Assembly: GCA_023405135.1 (NCBI GenBank)
Contig: JAEXYZ010000045.1
Span: 33,880 to 97,879, forward strand
Length of the DNA stretch: 64,000 nucleotides
Source of the DNA: Bacillota bacterium
GTDB taxonomy: Bacteria; Bacillota; Bacilli; Bacillales_A; Planococcaceae
Direction: 5' to 3'
Part shown: positions 18,628 to 27,640 of the stretch, piece by piece
Layout of the letters: every line of letters begins with the position of its first letter
How positions within the stretch are numbered: position 1 is the first letter of the stretch
Program-made: the position numbers and the translations under genes
The notes under the pieces: model-generated
Databases searched by the model: none
The model's input: the letters and a program-made list of their open reading frames with translations, nothing else
Told to the model about the DNA's origin: nothing

Positions 18628-20262
18628 ATGAAATCTTATTTACATGTACTAGTTTTTCTTATCAGTATTGTTCTATTAACTGCATGTAGTTCTACCGAAT
18701 CAACTGAAGCTGTAGAAGATAATAATACTAATTCTTCTTCAACTACTGATGGGAGTAAAGTGCTGACTTTTCTATCATCTAACGCTATCGCAACAATAGA
18801 TCCAGCAAAGCACACAGATGAAAGTTCAAGTCACATCGTAATCAATACGTATGATCCTTTACTATATCCAAATATAGCTGGAAAATCGATGGAACCGGCA
18901 GCTCATATTGCAAAAGAATGGTCAATAAGTGATGATGCTAAAACTTATACATTTAAAATTCAAGAAGGTGTAACGTTCCAAAGTGGGAATGCTTTAACAG
19001 CAGATGATGTTGTATTTTCCATGCAACGTATATTATCTATCAAGCAAGGAAACTCATGGATGTGGGATGGTCTTCTAGAAGTAGAAAATGTGAAAAAGAT
19101 TGATGATTTAACTGTTGAAATGACTTTGACTCAACCTTATGCACCTTTTTTATCAACTCTAACACAATTATTTATAGTTGATAGTAAATTAGTGAATGAA
19201 AACATTCAATCTGGTGACTTTGGTGAAAATGGTGACTATGGACAAGCTTATCTTGCAGAAAATAGTGCGGGTTCTGGTCCATATAAAATTGAATCATGGC
19301 AACGGGGTTCTGAAATGAAATTAACCTATTTTCCTGAATATTGGAAAGGTTGGTCTGAAAAACAAGTTGAAAACGTTCGATATTTAATCGTTTCAGAAGA
19401 AGCAACTCGTAAAACAATGATACGTTCAGGTGAAGCGCAAATGGCTGATCAATGGATGTCAAATCAAAGTAAACAAGAATTAGCAAAAGATGATTCTATT
19501 GTTCTAGCAGAAGATCCAAGTACTCAACTTTACCATATTACAATGAATACACAAAAAGCACCGCTTGATGATGTGAACGTAAGAAAAGCAATTTCATATG
19601 CTTTTGACTATGACACAGCAAACGATCAAGTTCTCGGAGGCGCAGAAAAAGCACAGGGGCCTGTACCATTACTTGTACCTGGTCATAGTGAAGAAGCGTC
19701 TGTATATGAATATGATTTAGACAAAGCTAAAGAATATATGAATAAATCAAAATATAGTGGTCAAGATTTAACAATCGAATACTATTATGTAACAGATATT
19801 GAAGAAGAACGTAAAACTGGATTATTACTACAAACAAATTTGAAAGAGATTGGTATTAATGTAGAGTTAGTAGGGGTTCCTTGGACACAAATTACAGAAA
19901 TTACTTCAAATGTTGATACAACTCCTCATATGATCGCTGTATATGACTCACTAAAATATCCGCACGTAGATAGCCATACTTATGGAATTTATCATCCAAA
20001 TTCTCACGGTAGTTATCGTGCTGCTTCATGGTATGTAAATGAAGAAACTAAAACTTTACTTGATAACGCAAGAAAAGAAATCGATCCAGAAAAACAACTA
20101 AATTATTACAGAGAAGCACAAAATATTGTTGCAGAAGATGCTGTTTCAATCTTTATAGGAAACCCAACTCATAGACTAGTATATCGCAAAAATTTAGAGG
20201 GATATACATTTGTCGGGTTAACAGGCTATGATACTTCATTCTATTACTTTACATTGCAATAA
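18628..20262 (+). CDS. ABC transporter substrate-binding lipoprotein (family 5)
   Basis: The 544-residue extracellular solute-binding protein is of the DppA/OppA class. A lipoprotein signal ends at LLTAC with Cys20 as the lipidation site, and an acidic Ser/Thr/Asn linker follows. The family-5 body includes LTADDVVFSMQRIL and the later FDYDTANDQVLGG region. It would capture the substrate outside the membrane for the downstream permease. The ATG follows AAAGGAAGTG. A hairpin after the stop probably lowers downstream expression, so binding protein is made in excess. The class binds peptides, nickel, opines or other amides; the hyu neighbourhood suggests a peptide-like or cyclic amide ligand. Confidence 0.92.
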   Translation: MKSYLHVLVFLISIVLLTACSSTESTEAVEDNNTNSSSTTDGSKVLTFLSSNAIATIDPAKHTDESSSHIVINTYDPLLYPNIAGKSMEPAAHIAKEWSISDDAKTYTFKIQEGVTFQSGNALTADDVVFSMQRILSIKQGNSWMWDGLLEVENVKKIDDLTVEMTLTQPYAPFLSTLTQLFIVDSKLVNENIQSGDFGENGDYGQAYLAENSAGSGPYKIESWQRGSEMKLTYFPEYWKGWSEKQVENVRYLIVSEEATRKTMIRSGEAQMADQWMSNQSKQELAKDDSIVLAEDPSTQLYHITMNTQKAPLDDVNVRKAISYAFDYDTANDQVLGGAEKAQGPVPLLVPGHSEEASVYEYDLDKAKEYMNKSKYSGQDLTIEYYYVTDIEEERKTGLLLQTNLKEIGINVELVGVPWTQITEITSNVDTTPHMIAVYDSLKYPHVDSHTYGIYHPNSHGSYRAASWYVNEETKTLLDNARKEIDPEKQLNYYREAQNIVAEDAVSIFIGNPTHRLVYRKNLEGYTFVGLTGYDTSFYYFTLQ

Positions 20263-20274
20263 AGATTAATAGTT

Positions 20275-20302
20275 TGAGGGGATAACTTCCCCTCATTCTT
20301 TA
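20275..20302 (+). terminator. Intraoperonic hairpin between binding protein and permease genes
   Basis: TGAGGGGA (20275-20282) pairs with TCCCCTCA (20288-20295), with a short T-rich tail. It may act as a partial terminator or an mRNA-stabilising element that keeps the binding protein in excess over the membrane parts. Confidence 0.7.
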
Positions 20303-20358
20303 ATTAGTTAATTGGTATCTATGTATATCTTCTATTTTCTTGAAAGGAGGAAATTTAT

Positions 20359-21357
20359 ATGAAAGAATTTTTGATTAAACGCTCCCTCCAAATAATACCT
20401 GTGCTAATTGGATTATCATTTCTTATCTTCTTGTTAACACGAATAATGCCTGGTGATTCAGTGAAACTTGCATTAGGTCCAGATGCTAGTAATGAACAAG
20501 TAGAAATAATGAGAGAGTCAATGGGACTTAATGAACCATTTATTATGCAATACTTTAATTATGTAACTGGTTTATTTACAGGTGATTGGGGAATGTCACT
20601 TTTAACAAATCGAAATGTTGGATCTGACCTTATCGAACGTTTTCCTGCAACATTAGAACTCGTATTATTATCTATGTTAATTGCTATAGTTGTTGGTATA
20701 CCACTTGGAGTTATTTCTGCAGTTAGAAAAGATAAATTTTTTGATCATCTTTCGAGAATCTTTGCATTATCTGGCGTGGCAATACCGCGTTTTTGGTTAG
20801 GTATTATGCTGCAAATTGTATTCGCATACTGGCTATCGATGTTACCAACTGTTGGGAGAGGAGAAATTATTCCGACAAATATTACTGGCCTTAGACTTCT
20901 AGATAGTTTATTAACAGGAAATATTGAAGCTTTTGTCGATAGTTTTAAACATATTATTCTACCTGCAATTGCATTATCAGTTGGTACCTTAGCTCAAATT
21001 ATGCGTATGACTCGAGCTAATATGATAGAACAGCTGAATAAAGACTATATTACAGCAGCAAAAGCGTATGGACTACCTTCAAAATTAATTATCCATCGTT
21101 ATATGTTAAAAAATGCATTTACATCTACTTTAACAGTTATTGGATTATCTTTCGGATACTTATTGGGAAATGCATTTTTAGTAGAAGCAGTCTTTGGATG
21201 GCCAGGAATAGCGCAATATGGAATTGATGCTGTTATATATAAAGACTTCAATGCAATTATTGGTGTAACTTTAGTCATTGGTATCATTTTCTCGATTACT
21301 AATTTATTAGTAGACCTCATTTATGGTTACTTAGATCCAAGAATAAAATTTGAATAA
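20359..21357 (+). CDS. ABC transporter permease, DppB/OppB type
   Basis: The 332-residue inner-membrane permease has six predicted helices. The first follows LIKRSLQIIPVLIGLSFLIF, and the standard GDWGMSLLTNRNV extracellular loop lies near 79-91. The cytoplasmic EAA loop reads YITAAKAYGLPSKLI near 231-245 and docks with an ATPase subunit. It pairs with the next gene to form the channel. The ATG follows GAAAGGAGGAA. It is separated by 18 nt from the second permease and clearly lies in the same operon. Confidence 0.93.
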   Translation: MKEFLIKRSLQIIPVLIGLSFLIFLLTRIMPGDSVKLALGPDASNEQVEIMRESMGLNEPFIMQYFNYVTGLFTGDWGMSLLTNRNVGSDLIERFPATLELVLLSMLIAIVVGIPLGVISAVRKDKFFDHLSRIFALSGVAIPRFWLGIMLQIVFAYWLSMLPTVGRGEIIPTNITGLRLLDSLLTGNIEAFVDSFKHIILPAIALSVGTLAQIMRMTRANMIEQLNKDYITAAKAYGLPSKLIIHRYMLKNAFTSTLTVIGLSFGYLLGNAFLVEAVFGWPGIAQYGIDAVIYKDFNAIIGVTLVIGIIFSITNLLVDLIYGYLDPRIKFE

Positions 21358-21375
21358 AGAGAGGGGGATGAAACG

Positions 21376-22284
21376 ATGAGCACTCAAAAAGCAATTAATG
21401 AAATTAGTAATGCAGATCCTGTAAAAGAGCTGACACAACAAGAATGGAAGAAAGCATGGTATCGATTTAAAAAAAGTAAACTCAGTATGATTGGATTATC
21501 TATAGTATTAATTATAATATTAGCAGCAGTGTTCGCACCAGTGATAGCTCCATATTCAGAGGATGTTGGTTCTGTTGTGAAATTTGATCAAGCTCATATG
21601 CCACCTAGTGCAGACCACTGGTTTGGAACTGACGAGGTAGGTAGAGATATATTTTCTAGAATTTTATATGGTGCCCGTTTATCATTAACTCTCGGTTTTA
21701 CCGTTATGATAATTGCGATTGTAATTGGTGTACCCCTTGGTCTTATTGCGGGGTATTTTGGTGGAAAAGTAAACTCAATAATTATGCGTATAACTGATAT
21801 TTTTTTATCAATCCCTTCTTTGGTACTAGCATTGGCAGTTGCTGCAATTATGGAACCAAGCTTAATAAATACAATGATTGCAGTAAGTTTTGGTTGGTGG
21901 CCGTGGTTTACTAGATTAGTTCAAGGTGAAGTGTTAACACTTAAAAATGAGCAATATATACAGGCGAGTATTGGTATTGGTACAGGCAAATTCCGTATTA
22001 TGTTTAAGGAAATATTACCGAATTGTATTTCTCCTATTATTGTAAAAGCAACACTAGATTTTGGTTTTGTAATTTTACTTGGAGCATCCCTTGGATTTTT
22101 AGGTTTAGGAGCACAGCCTCCAATACCGGAATGGGGAACAATGATTTCTGAAGGTCGCTTATATTTACCTGAAATCTGGTGGCAATCAACATTTCCAGGA
22201 TTATTCATTTTTTTAACAGTTCTTGGATTCAATTTACTTGGAGATGGTCTCCGAGATGTGTTAGATGTTCAACTTGAGGATTAG
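21376..22284 (+). CDS. ABC transporter permease, DppC/OppC type
   Basis: The 302-residue permease has a cytoplasmic N-terminal stretch with the OppC_N-like WKKAWYRFKKSKLSMIGL segment, then six helices. The conserved HWFGTDEVGRDIFSRILYG region lies near 79-97 and the EAA loop with QASIGIGTGKFRIMFKEIL near 197-215. It forms the heterodimeric channel with the upstream gene product. GAGAGGGGG precedes the ATG by 8 nt. It ends 11 nt before the first ATPase gene. Confidence 0.93.
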   Translation: MSTQKAINEISNADPVKELTQQEWKKAWYRFKKSKLSMIGLSIVLIIILAAVFAPVIAPYSEDVGSVVKFDQAHMPPSADHWFGTDEVGRDIFSRILYGARLSLTLGFTVMIIAIVIGVPLGLIAGYFGGKVNSIIMRITDIFLSIPSLVLALAVAAIMEPSLINTMIAVSFGWWPWFTRLVQGEVLTLKNEQYIQASIGIGTGKFRIMFKEILPNCISPIIVKATLDFGFVILLGASLGFLGLGAQPPIPEWGTMISEGRLYLPEIWWQSTFPGLFIFLTVLGFNLLGDGLRDVLDVQLED

Positions 22285-22295
22285 GGGGGATATTT

Positions 22296-23315
22296 ATGGG
22301 TGAAAATTTATTAGAAATTAATAATTTAAAACTACGTTTCCCTACATATGAAGGTGAAGCGAAAGTAATTGAGGACATTAGTCTCCATGTCAAAAAAGGA
22401 GAAGTAATATCATTAGTTGGAGAATCAGGTTGTGGAAAGTCTGTAACAGTACGTTCGATTATGGGTTTACTTCCAAAAGCAAAATATCCCTCTGGTGAAA
22501 TTCTTTTTGACAATATGAATTTACTTAAATTAAAGGAAAATGAATGGAATCAAATACGTGGTAAAGGAATATCGATGATTTTTCAAGATCCAATGACATC
22601 CCTTAATCCTGTTTTTAAGATTAAAGAACAAATGATGAATGTCTATTTATATCAAGGGAAAAAGAAGGCTTCGCGATTTATTAGCAAGAACCTTAAACAA
22701 AAAGCTTATAATCGTTCATTAGAGTTATTAATAAAAATGAGAATACCGGATCCTGAATCAATTTTAGAACGTTACCCTTCAGAATTAAGTGGAGGGATGA
22801 GACAGAGAATACTAATTGCATTAGCTCTTATCCACCAGCCTAAATTATTAATTGCTGATGAACCTGGTACTGCTCTTGATGTTTCGGTTCAAGAACAGAT
22901 ATTAATTGAACTTAAAAGACTTGTGCAAGAAGAAGGAATTTCAATGATTTTTATTACTCATAACCTTGGTGTTGCTCGAGAAATCAGTGATCGTATATAT
23001 GTAATGTATGCAGGGACTGTTGTTGAACATTCTCCGTCAAAAAAACTTTTCGAAGAACAACTCCATCCATATACACAAGGATTATTACATTCAATCCCAA
23101 CTTTAGATGGAAAGATGGGTTCAGGTATTGATGGTACAATACCAAGTCTAATAAATCCTCCTAAAGGTTGCCGTTTTTACGATAGATGTACAGTTCGCCA
23201 ATCAAAGTGTCAAGAACAACCACCAGTTTTAATTGAAATGGGTGATAACAAAAAAGTGGCCTGTATATTATATGAAGATACAGAAACTGAAGTGAAAAGG
23301 GGGGTAACAACATGA
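22296..23315 (+). CDS. ABC transporter ATP-binding protein, DppD/OppD type
   Basis: The 339-residue ATPase shows Walker A GESGCGKS (42-49), the Q-loop FQDPMTSLNP, the signature LSGGMRQR and Walker B LLIADEPGTALD. Its C-terminal oligopeptide-transporter extension carries the Cys-rich segment GCRFYDRC near 289. It powers import together with the next gene, whose start overlaps its stop by ATGA (23312-23315). The spacing from the permease gene is only 11 nt and includes an AGGGGGGA ribosome site. Confidence 0.94.
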   Translation: MGENLLEINNLKLRFPTYEGEAKVIEDISLHVKKGEVISLVGESGCGKSVTVRSIMGLLPKAKYPSGEILFDNMNLLKLKENEWNQIRGKGISMIFQDPMTSLNPVFKIKEQMMNVYLYQGKKKASRFISKNLKQKAYNRSLELLIKMRIPDPESILERYPSELSGGMRQRILIALALIHQPKLLIADEPGTALDVSVQEQILIELKRLVQEEGISMIFITHNLGVAREISDRIYVMYAGTVVEHSPSKKLFEEQLHPYTQGLLHSIPTLDGKMGSGIDGTIPSLINPPKGCRFYDRCTVRQSKCQEQPPVLIEMGDNKKVACILYEDTETEVKRGVTT

Positions 23316-24325
23316 GTGAAATAATGATGGAAATAAAATCAATAAAAAAATACTTTCCTATAAACAAAGGTCTTCTAAAGCGTAAAATTGGAGATGTAAA
23401 AGCTGTAGATGATATTTCATTAAACATACCTAAAGGTAAAACAATTGCTATTGTTGGTGAATCAGGATCAGGAAAAACAACTTTGTTAAAAACCATCATG
23501 AGATTTTATGAACCAACGAGCGGTGAAATATGGTTTGATGGAATTAACATTGCAAACTTAGAAGAAAAAGATTTGAAAGCATTAAGATTAGATATGCAAA
23601 TGGTTTTCCAAGATCCATCCACTTCACTGAACCCCCGCAAACGAATAATAGATATATTAGAAGAACCTTTGATTGTTCACAAAAAAGGGAATAAGAGTGA
23701 GCGATTGGCTCAAATGGAAAAACTAATTGAACTTGTAGAATTACCAAAAGAGTTTTTATATAGATATCCGCATTCCTTAAGTGGTGGACAAAAACAAAGA
23801 ATTGGTATTGCTCGAGCACTGGCACTTAACCCTAAATTTATTTGTTTAGATGAACCCACATCAGCCCTAGACGTTTCTGTACAGGCCAAAATAATTGATC
23901 TCCTAAAAAAATTACAAAAAGAACTAGGCTTAACTTATTTGTTCATTACTCATGATTTAAGTCTAGTCCGCAATTTTGCAGATTATGTAGGGGTAATGTA
24001 TTTAGGTACACTTGTTGAGTATGGAGAAGTTCGTTCTGTTTTTGAACAACCACTAAATCCATATACTCAATCTTTACTCTCTTCAATTCCCGTAGTATCT
24101 GACGCAGAACAAAATATGCTACCGATTAAAATCCCTTTAAAAGGGGAAATACCAAGCCCTATTAACGTTCCAATTGGATGCAAATTTCATACAAGATGTC
24201 CTTATAAACAAGAAATCTGTTTAACGGCTCCACCTGTATCTCCATCTTTAAATGGAGGTTATGTATTATGCCATAACTATAAAGAAATCCAATCAAACCC
24301 AGATGATTTGTTAATAAAGAATTAA
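23312..24325 (+). CDS. ABC transporter ATP-binding protein, DppF/OppF type
   Basis: The 337-residue ATPase shows Walker A GESGSGKT (49-56), a Q-loop FQDPSTSLNPR, the signature LSGGQKQR and Walker B ICLDEPTSALD. The C-terminal Cys-rich tail contains GCKFHTRCPYKQEIC. It completes a five-part importer (one binding protein, two permeases, two ATPases). Translation is coupled to the upstream ATPase by a 4-nt overlap. It is followed after 17 nt by the M24 peptidase gene, which suggests that the imported compound is then processed by that enzyme. Confidence 0.94.
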   Translation: MSEIMMEIKSIKKYFPINKGLLKRKIGDVKAVDDISLNIPKGKTIAIVGESGSGKTTLLKTIMRFYEPTSGEIWFDGINIANLEEKDLKALRLDMQMVFQDPSTSLNPRKRIIDILEEPLIVHKKGNKSERLAQMEKLIELVELPKEFLYRYPHSLSGGQKQRIGIARALALNPKFICLDEPTSALDVSVQAKIIDLLKKLQKELGLTYLFITHDLSLVRNFADYVGVMYLGTLVEYGEVRSVFEQPLNPYTQSLLSSIPVVSDAEQNMLPIKIPLKGEIPSPINVPIGCKFHTRCPYKQEICLTAPPVSPSLNGGYVLCHNYKEIQSNPDDLLIKN

Positions 24326-24342
24326 AAGAGGAGAGAAGAACT

Positions 24343-25437
24343 ATGGAGCCAACAGTACTTTTAGAGCCAAGAACTGAAAAATTAATTGCAAAAATGAAAG
24401 AAAAAGATTTTGATGGTGTAATAATTTTCCCAGGCTCAAGTATGTATTACCTTACAGGTTTAAAATTAAAACCTAGTGAGCGAATTACATTTGTTCTTAT
24501 CCGAAAAACTGGTGAAAAAATATTTGTATTGCCTGAAGTTGAAAAAGATAAAATGACTAATATTAAATTTAATAACCTTTTTATCTACAAAGATGATCCA
24601 TTAACAGCAATAACCCAACTTAAAATACATGTTGATTTATTAGGTAAAATTGGCTTTGAGGCTAATAGTGTACGAATGTTTGAATATCAATCGATTAATC
24701 ATTTAGCTACAAATTTTTCAAATTTTGATGAAGAGATTGAAAATTTAAGAATGATAAAAGAAGATTATGAAATTAATTCTATGAAAAAAGCAGTACAAAT
24801 TATAGAGGATAGCTTAACTGCTACTTTAGATTTTATTAAACCTGGTAAAACAGAACGAGAAGTTGCTAGTCATTTAGAGTATGAGATGAGAAAAAGGGGA
24901 GCAGAAGGATTTCCTTTCGAAACTATTGTTGCCTCTGGTTATAGAGGAGCGCTTCCACATGGTCGTGCTAGTGAAAAAATAATAGAATCGGGGGAATTTG
25001 TTGTACTTGATTTTGGCGCTATCTATAACGGGTATGCGGCAGATATTACTAGAACAATTGGTATTGGTAATGTGAAAACAGCATGGGTTAACATCTATAA
25101 TATCGTTAAAACTGCTCAAGAGTATGCAATTAATACAGTAAAACCGGGAATCACTGCAGAAGAAGTTGATCATGCTGCAAGAGATGTAATAACAAGTGCT
25201 GGCTATGGTACTTATTTTACCCATAGAACTGGCCATGGAATTGGTGTTGATTGTCATGAAGCACCTTATATTAGAGCTGGAAATAGTGTTAAATTACAAC
25301 CTAATATGACTTTCACAATAGAACCTGGCATCTACATACCAGGAGAGTTAGGTGTTCGTATTGAAGATGATGTAGTTGTTACTGAAAATGGTGTAATGAA
25401 TTTAATGACATTTACTAGAGAATTAATAATTTTATAA
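24343..25437 (+). CDS. M24 family metallopeptidase (Xaa-Pro peptidase-like)
   Basis: The 364-residue enzyme has an N-terminal creatinase-like domain (about 1-135) and a C-terminal pita-bread catalytic domain. All five metal ligands are present: Asp223 (LDFGA), Asp234 (ADITRT), His298 (TGHGIG), Glu327 (IEPGIY) and Glu341 (IEDDV). That argues for a working dinuclear metallopeptidase such as Xaa-Pro dipeptidase rather than a creatinase, which lacks the metals. It is cytosolic, with no signal peptide. It lies 17 nt behind the importer ATPase gene with a GGAGAG site, so it probably cleaves the imported peptide or amide. Confidence 0.9.
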   Translation: MEPTVLLEPRTEKLIAKMKEKDFDGVIIFPGSSMYYLTGLKLKPSERITFVLIRKTGEKIFVLPEVEKDKMTNIKFNNLFIYKDDPLTAITQLKIHVDLLGKIGFEANSVRMFEYQSINHLATNFSNFDEEIENLRMIKEDYEINSMKKAVQIIEDSLTATLDFIKPGKTEREVASHLEYEMRKRGAEGFPFETIVASGYRGALPHGRASEKIIESGEFVVLDFGAIYNGYAADITRTIGIGNVKTAWVNIYNIVKTAQEYAINTVKPGITAEEVDHAARDVITSAGYGTYFTHRTGHGIGVDCHEAPYIRAGNSVKLQPNMTFTIEPGIYIPGELGVRIEDDVVVTENGVMNLMTFTRELIIL

Positions 25438-25465
25438 ATATTAATGACATTTAGGAGTGATATAT

Positions 25466-26167
25466 TTGAGAATTGCACATGTTTTGCCAGTTCCAATTTC
25501 GAACCAACGTGAACAAAGTCTACGTAATTTATTCGATAGTATTGTCCATGATGATACGATTGTGGATATTATTTCTTATCCAGATGGTCCTAGTGATTTA
25601 GAGTATCATACCGATGATATTAAAGCTATTCAATTAATGCTAAATGATGTAGAACGATTAAAAAATTATGATGCATTAAGCATTGCTTGTTTTTACGACC
25701 CGGGTATTAGAGAATTAAAAGAGGCTTTAGAAATACCAGTTATTGGTATAGCTCAAGCATCATATATGATCGCTCAAATTTATGGTTATACTTATTCGGT
25801 TATTGTGGGAAGACAGAAACATATACCTAAAATGAGAGACAATACGATTCTTTATGGATTGAATCATAAAGTCATATCTTGGAAAAATTTAAACATGTCT
25901 GTAGATGAATTAAAGAGATATCCAGAAAAATCAAAATCAATTACGGATGAGTTAGTAAAGGAAGCGATAGAGAGAGATGGTGCAGAAGTAATTATTTTAG
26001 GGTGCGGTGCTCTTTCAGGATTAGAAGACGACTTGCAAAAGAAATATAATGTTCCAGTCATTAATCCTGTTATAGCTGGTATTACATGTGCCGAATTGTT
26101 AGCATCGTTAAAGGTTAAAGCGAATTTAACAACGAGTAAACTGTATGATTTTGAATGTAAATCTTAA
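25466..26167 (+). CDS. Asp/Glu/hydantoin racemase family protein
   Basis: The 233-residue product belongs to the cofactor-independent racemase superfamily. Two catalytic cysteines face each other: Cys75 in SIACFYDPG and Cys180 in ILGCGALSG. Hydantoin racemases (HyuE) and allantoin racemases share this pattern. I chose TTG at 25466, with AGGAGTG 6 nt upstream; a GTG at 25457 lies inside that ribosome site and would be unusable. It is the last gene of the hyu-transporter set. A natural job would be to interconvert D- and L-forms of the substrate before or after ring opening. Substrate is not determinable from sequence. Confidence 0.85.
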   Translation: MRIAHVLPVPISNQREQSLRNLFDSIVHDDTIVDIISYPDGPSDLEYHTDDIKAIQLMLNDVERLKNYDALSIACFYDPGIRELKEALEIPVIGIAQASYMIAQIYGYTYSVIVGRQKHIPKMRDNTILYGLNHKVISWKNLNMSVDELKRYPEKSKSITDELVKEAIERDGAEVIILGCGALSGLEDDLQKKYNVPVINPVIAGITCAELLASLKVKANLTTSKLYDFECKS

Positions 26168-26414
26168 GTAATTTCAACTATTAGAGAAATATATAGTAAT
26201 GATAGGCCATTAAAACTGTTTTTACCTCAAGTGAAAATATATAAAAAAGTAGTTAACAATGCAATTAAGGGGTTTTAATTAGAAAATGGTGGAAAATTCC
26301 TTAAATTTAAACAAGCGAAGCTATTTATTATTAGGTAAAGTGTACTACACAGTGTAGGCTTATAAAAAGGTATTTCACCCCAACATATAGAATTATTTTT
26401 TAGGTGGTGAAATT

Positions 26415-26645
26415 ATGAAACTAGTACGACGTATATTAATCATTTTATCTGTGTTATTTCTTGGGTTTTTAATTATAGTTATTAGTAATTCACAATTGCT
26501 AAATTCATTAGTAGTGGGTATTGTTATTGTTATTATTTTAAAACAATTAGGACTATTTGGTAGTGAAAAAGGTTATGATCATGACCATTACGGGCATTAT
26601 TCTGATTCTGATTGGGATGACGGTGATGACAGCAATGATGATTAG
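26415..26645 (+). CDS. Small membrane protein with Asp/His-rich tail
   Basis: The 76-residue product has two close hydrophobic segments (about 5-25 and 29-46) and a strongly acidic, His-containing tail (HDHYGHYSDSDWDDGDD). The tail could bind divalent metal, but no family is recognised. The ATG follows TAGGTGG by 8 nt, and a good terminator closes the gene at 26698-26724, so it is very likely expressed alone. The promoter region upstream (26168-26414) shows no recognisable operator. Function is unknown. Confidence 0.65.
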   Translation: MKLVRRILIILSVLFLGFLIIVISNSQLLNSLVVGIVIVIILKQLGLFGSEKGYDHDHYGHYSDSDWDDGDDSNDD

Positions 26646-26697
26646 TCTCACATTGTGCAGCAACTTCTTAACGTTTTATTCGATATCAATTAAATGT

Positions 26698-26732
26698 AAA
26701 GCACTCTCGTTTTGAGGGTGCTTTAAATTTTG
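26698..26732 (+). terminator. Terminator after the small membrane protein gene
   Basis: AAAGCACTCTC (26698-26708) pairs with GAGGGTGCTTT (26714-26724), with one T-G pair, and AAATTTT follows. Confidence 0.8.
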
Positions 26733-26921
26733 CGACAACATAATTTTTATTTGGAGTTCATTTGGTAAATGTGTTATTAATATAATTAATTTTAATATTC
26801 AACATTAGTTAAAATATAGCTTTTTATATGTTAACTTTTGAATAAAGCTGCAATTTTAATTTTTAAAAACTCCGTCAAGTCAACGATTATTACGTTATAC
26901 TATAAACTAGAGGTGAATCCA

Positions 26922-27344
26922 ATGTTTGTAAGTGAAAAACAAATCGAAATACGATATGCAGAAACAGATCAAATGGGTGTGGTTTATCATGCGAACTATC
27001 TTGTGTGGATGGAGATTGGTCGTACGAAACTGATTCAAGATCTTGGTTTTAATTATGCTGGATTAGAGGAACAAGGATACATATCTCCAGTACTTGATCT
27101 ATCAATTCAATATAAAAAAGCGATGAGATACGGACAAGTAGCAACGGTTCGAACTTGGGTTGAATCCCATTCAAAGCTTCGAACTACATACGGCTACGAA
27201 ATATTGCATGAAGATGGGTCAATTGCTGCAACAGGTAAGTCAATTCATACGTTAGTGAAAAAAGATAATTTCAGACCTTATCCTTTGAGCAAAGTTGACC
27301 CAATTTGGGAAGCGAAATATTTGGAAGTTGCACATAATAATTAG
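26922..27344 (+). CDS. Acyl-CoA thioesterase, YbgC/YneP type
   Basis: The 140-residue hot-dog-fold thioesterase carries the 4-hydroxybenzoyl-CoA thioesterase-type motif RYAETDQMGVVYHANY (11-26), in which Asp16 is the expected catalytic residue. It should hydrolyse short acyl-CoA thioesters in the cytosol. I chose the ATG at 26922, with AGAGGTGA 7 nt upstream. An in-frame upstream start at 26838 would add 28 atypical residues and has no ribosome site. It is monocistronic, closed by a terminator at 27381. Confidence 0.9.
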   Translation: MFVSEKQIEIRYAETDQMGVVYHANYLVWMEIGRTKLIQDLGFNYAGLEEQGYISPVLDLSIQYKKAMRYGQVATVRTWVESHSKLRTTYGYEILHEDGSIAATGKSIHTLVKKDNFRPYPLSKVDPIWEAKYLEVAHNN

Positions 27345-27380
27345 TACAACTTAAGCAAATTGACAATAGTTGATAGATTT

Positions 27381-27420
27381 AAACCTTATCCAAATCAATA
27401 GTCTCGGATAAGGTTTTTTC
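27381..27420 (+). terminator. Terminator after the thioesterase gene
   Basis: AAACCTTATCC (27381-27391) pairs perfectly with GGATAAGGTTT (27406-27416), followed by T residues. Confidence 0.9.
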
Positions 27421-27640
27421 GTGAATTTCTAGGTCTTGTAAGAGAAATTCTCACTATTTACCTCTTTTTCATTACCTTATAAATATCATATAATAGTATA
27501 TATTTAAATCTATTAATAAATGTAGTATACTATAATACGGTTATAAGAAACGAAACAGAAAAGATGGGTTCCTTAGCCAGTTTTTCTTTAGGTAGGACAC
27601 AGCATCTTTGCTGCAAATTTAGGGGAAAAGGTTGGTAAAA

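Noticed and set aside
24343..25437. Creatinase instead of a metallopeptidase
   Set aside because: All five M24 metal ligands are present, which true creatinases lack.
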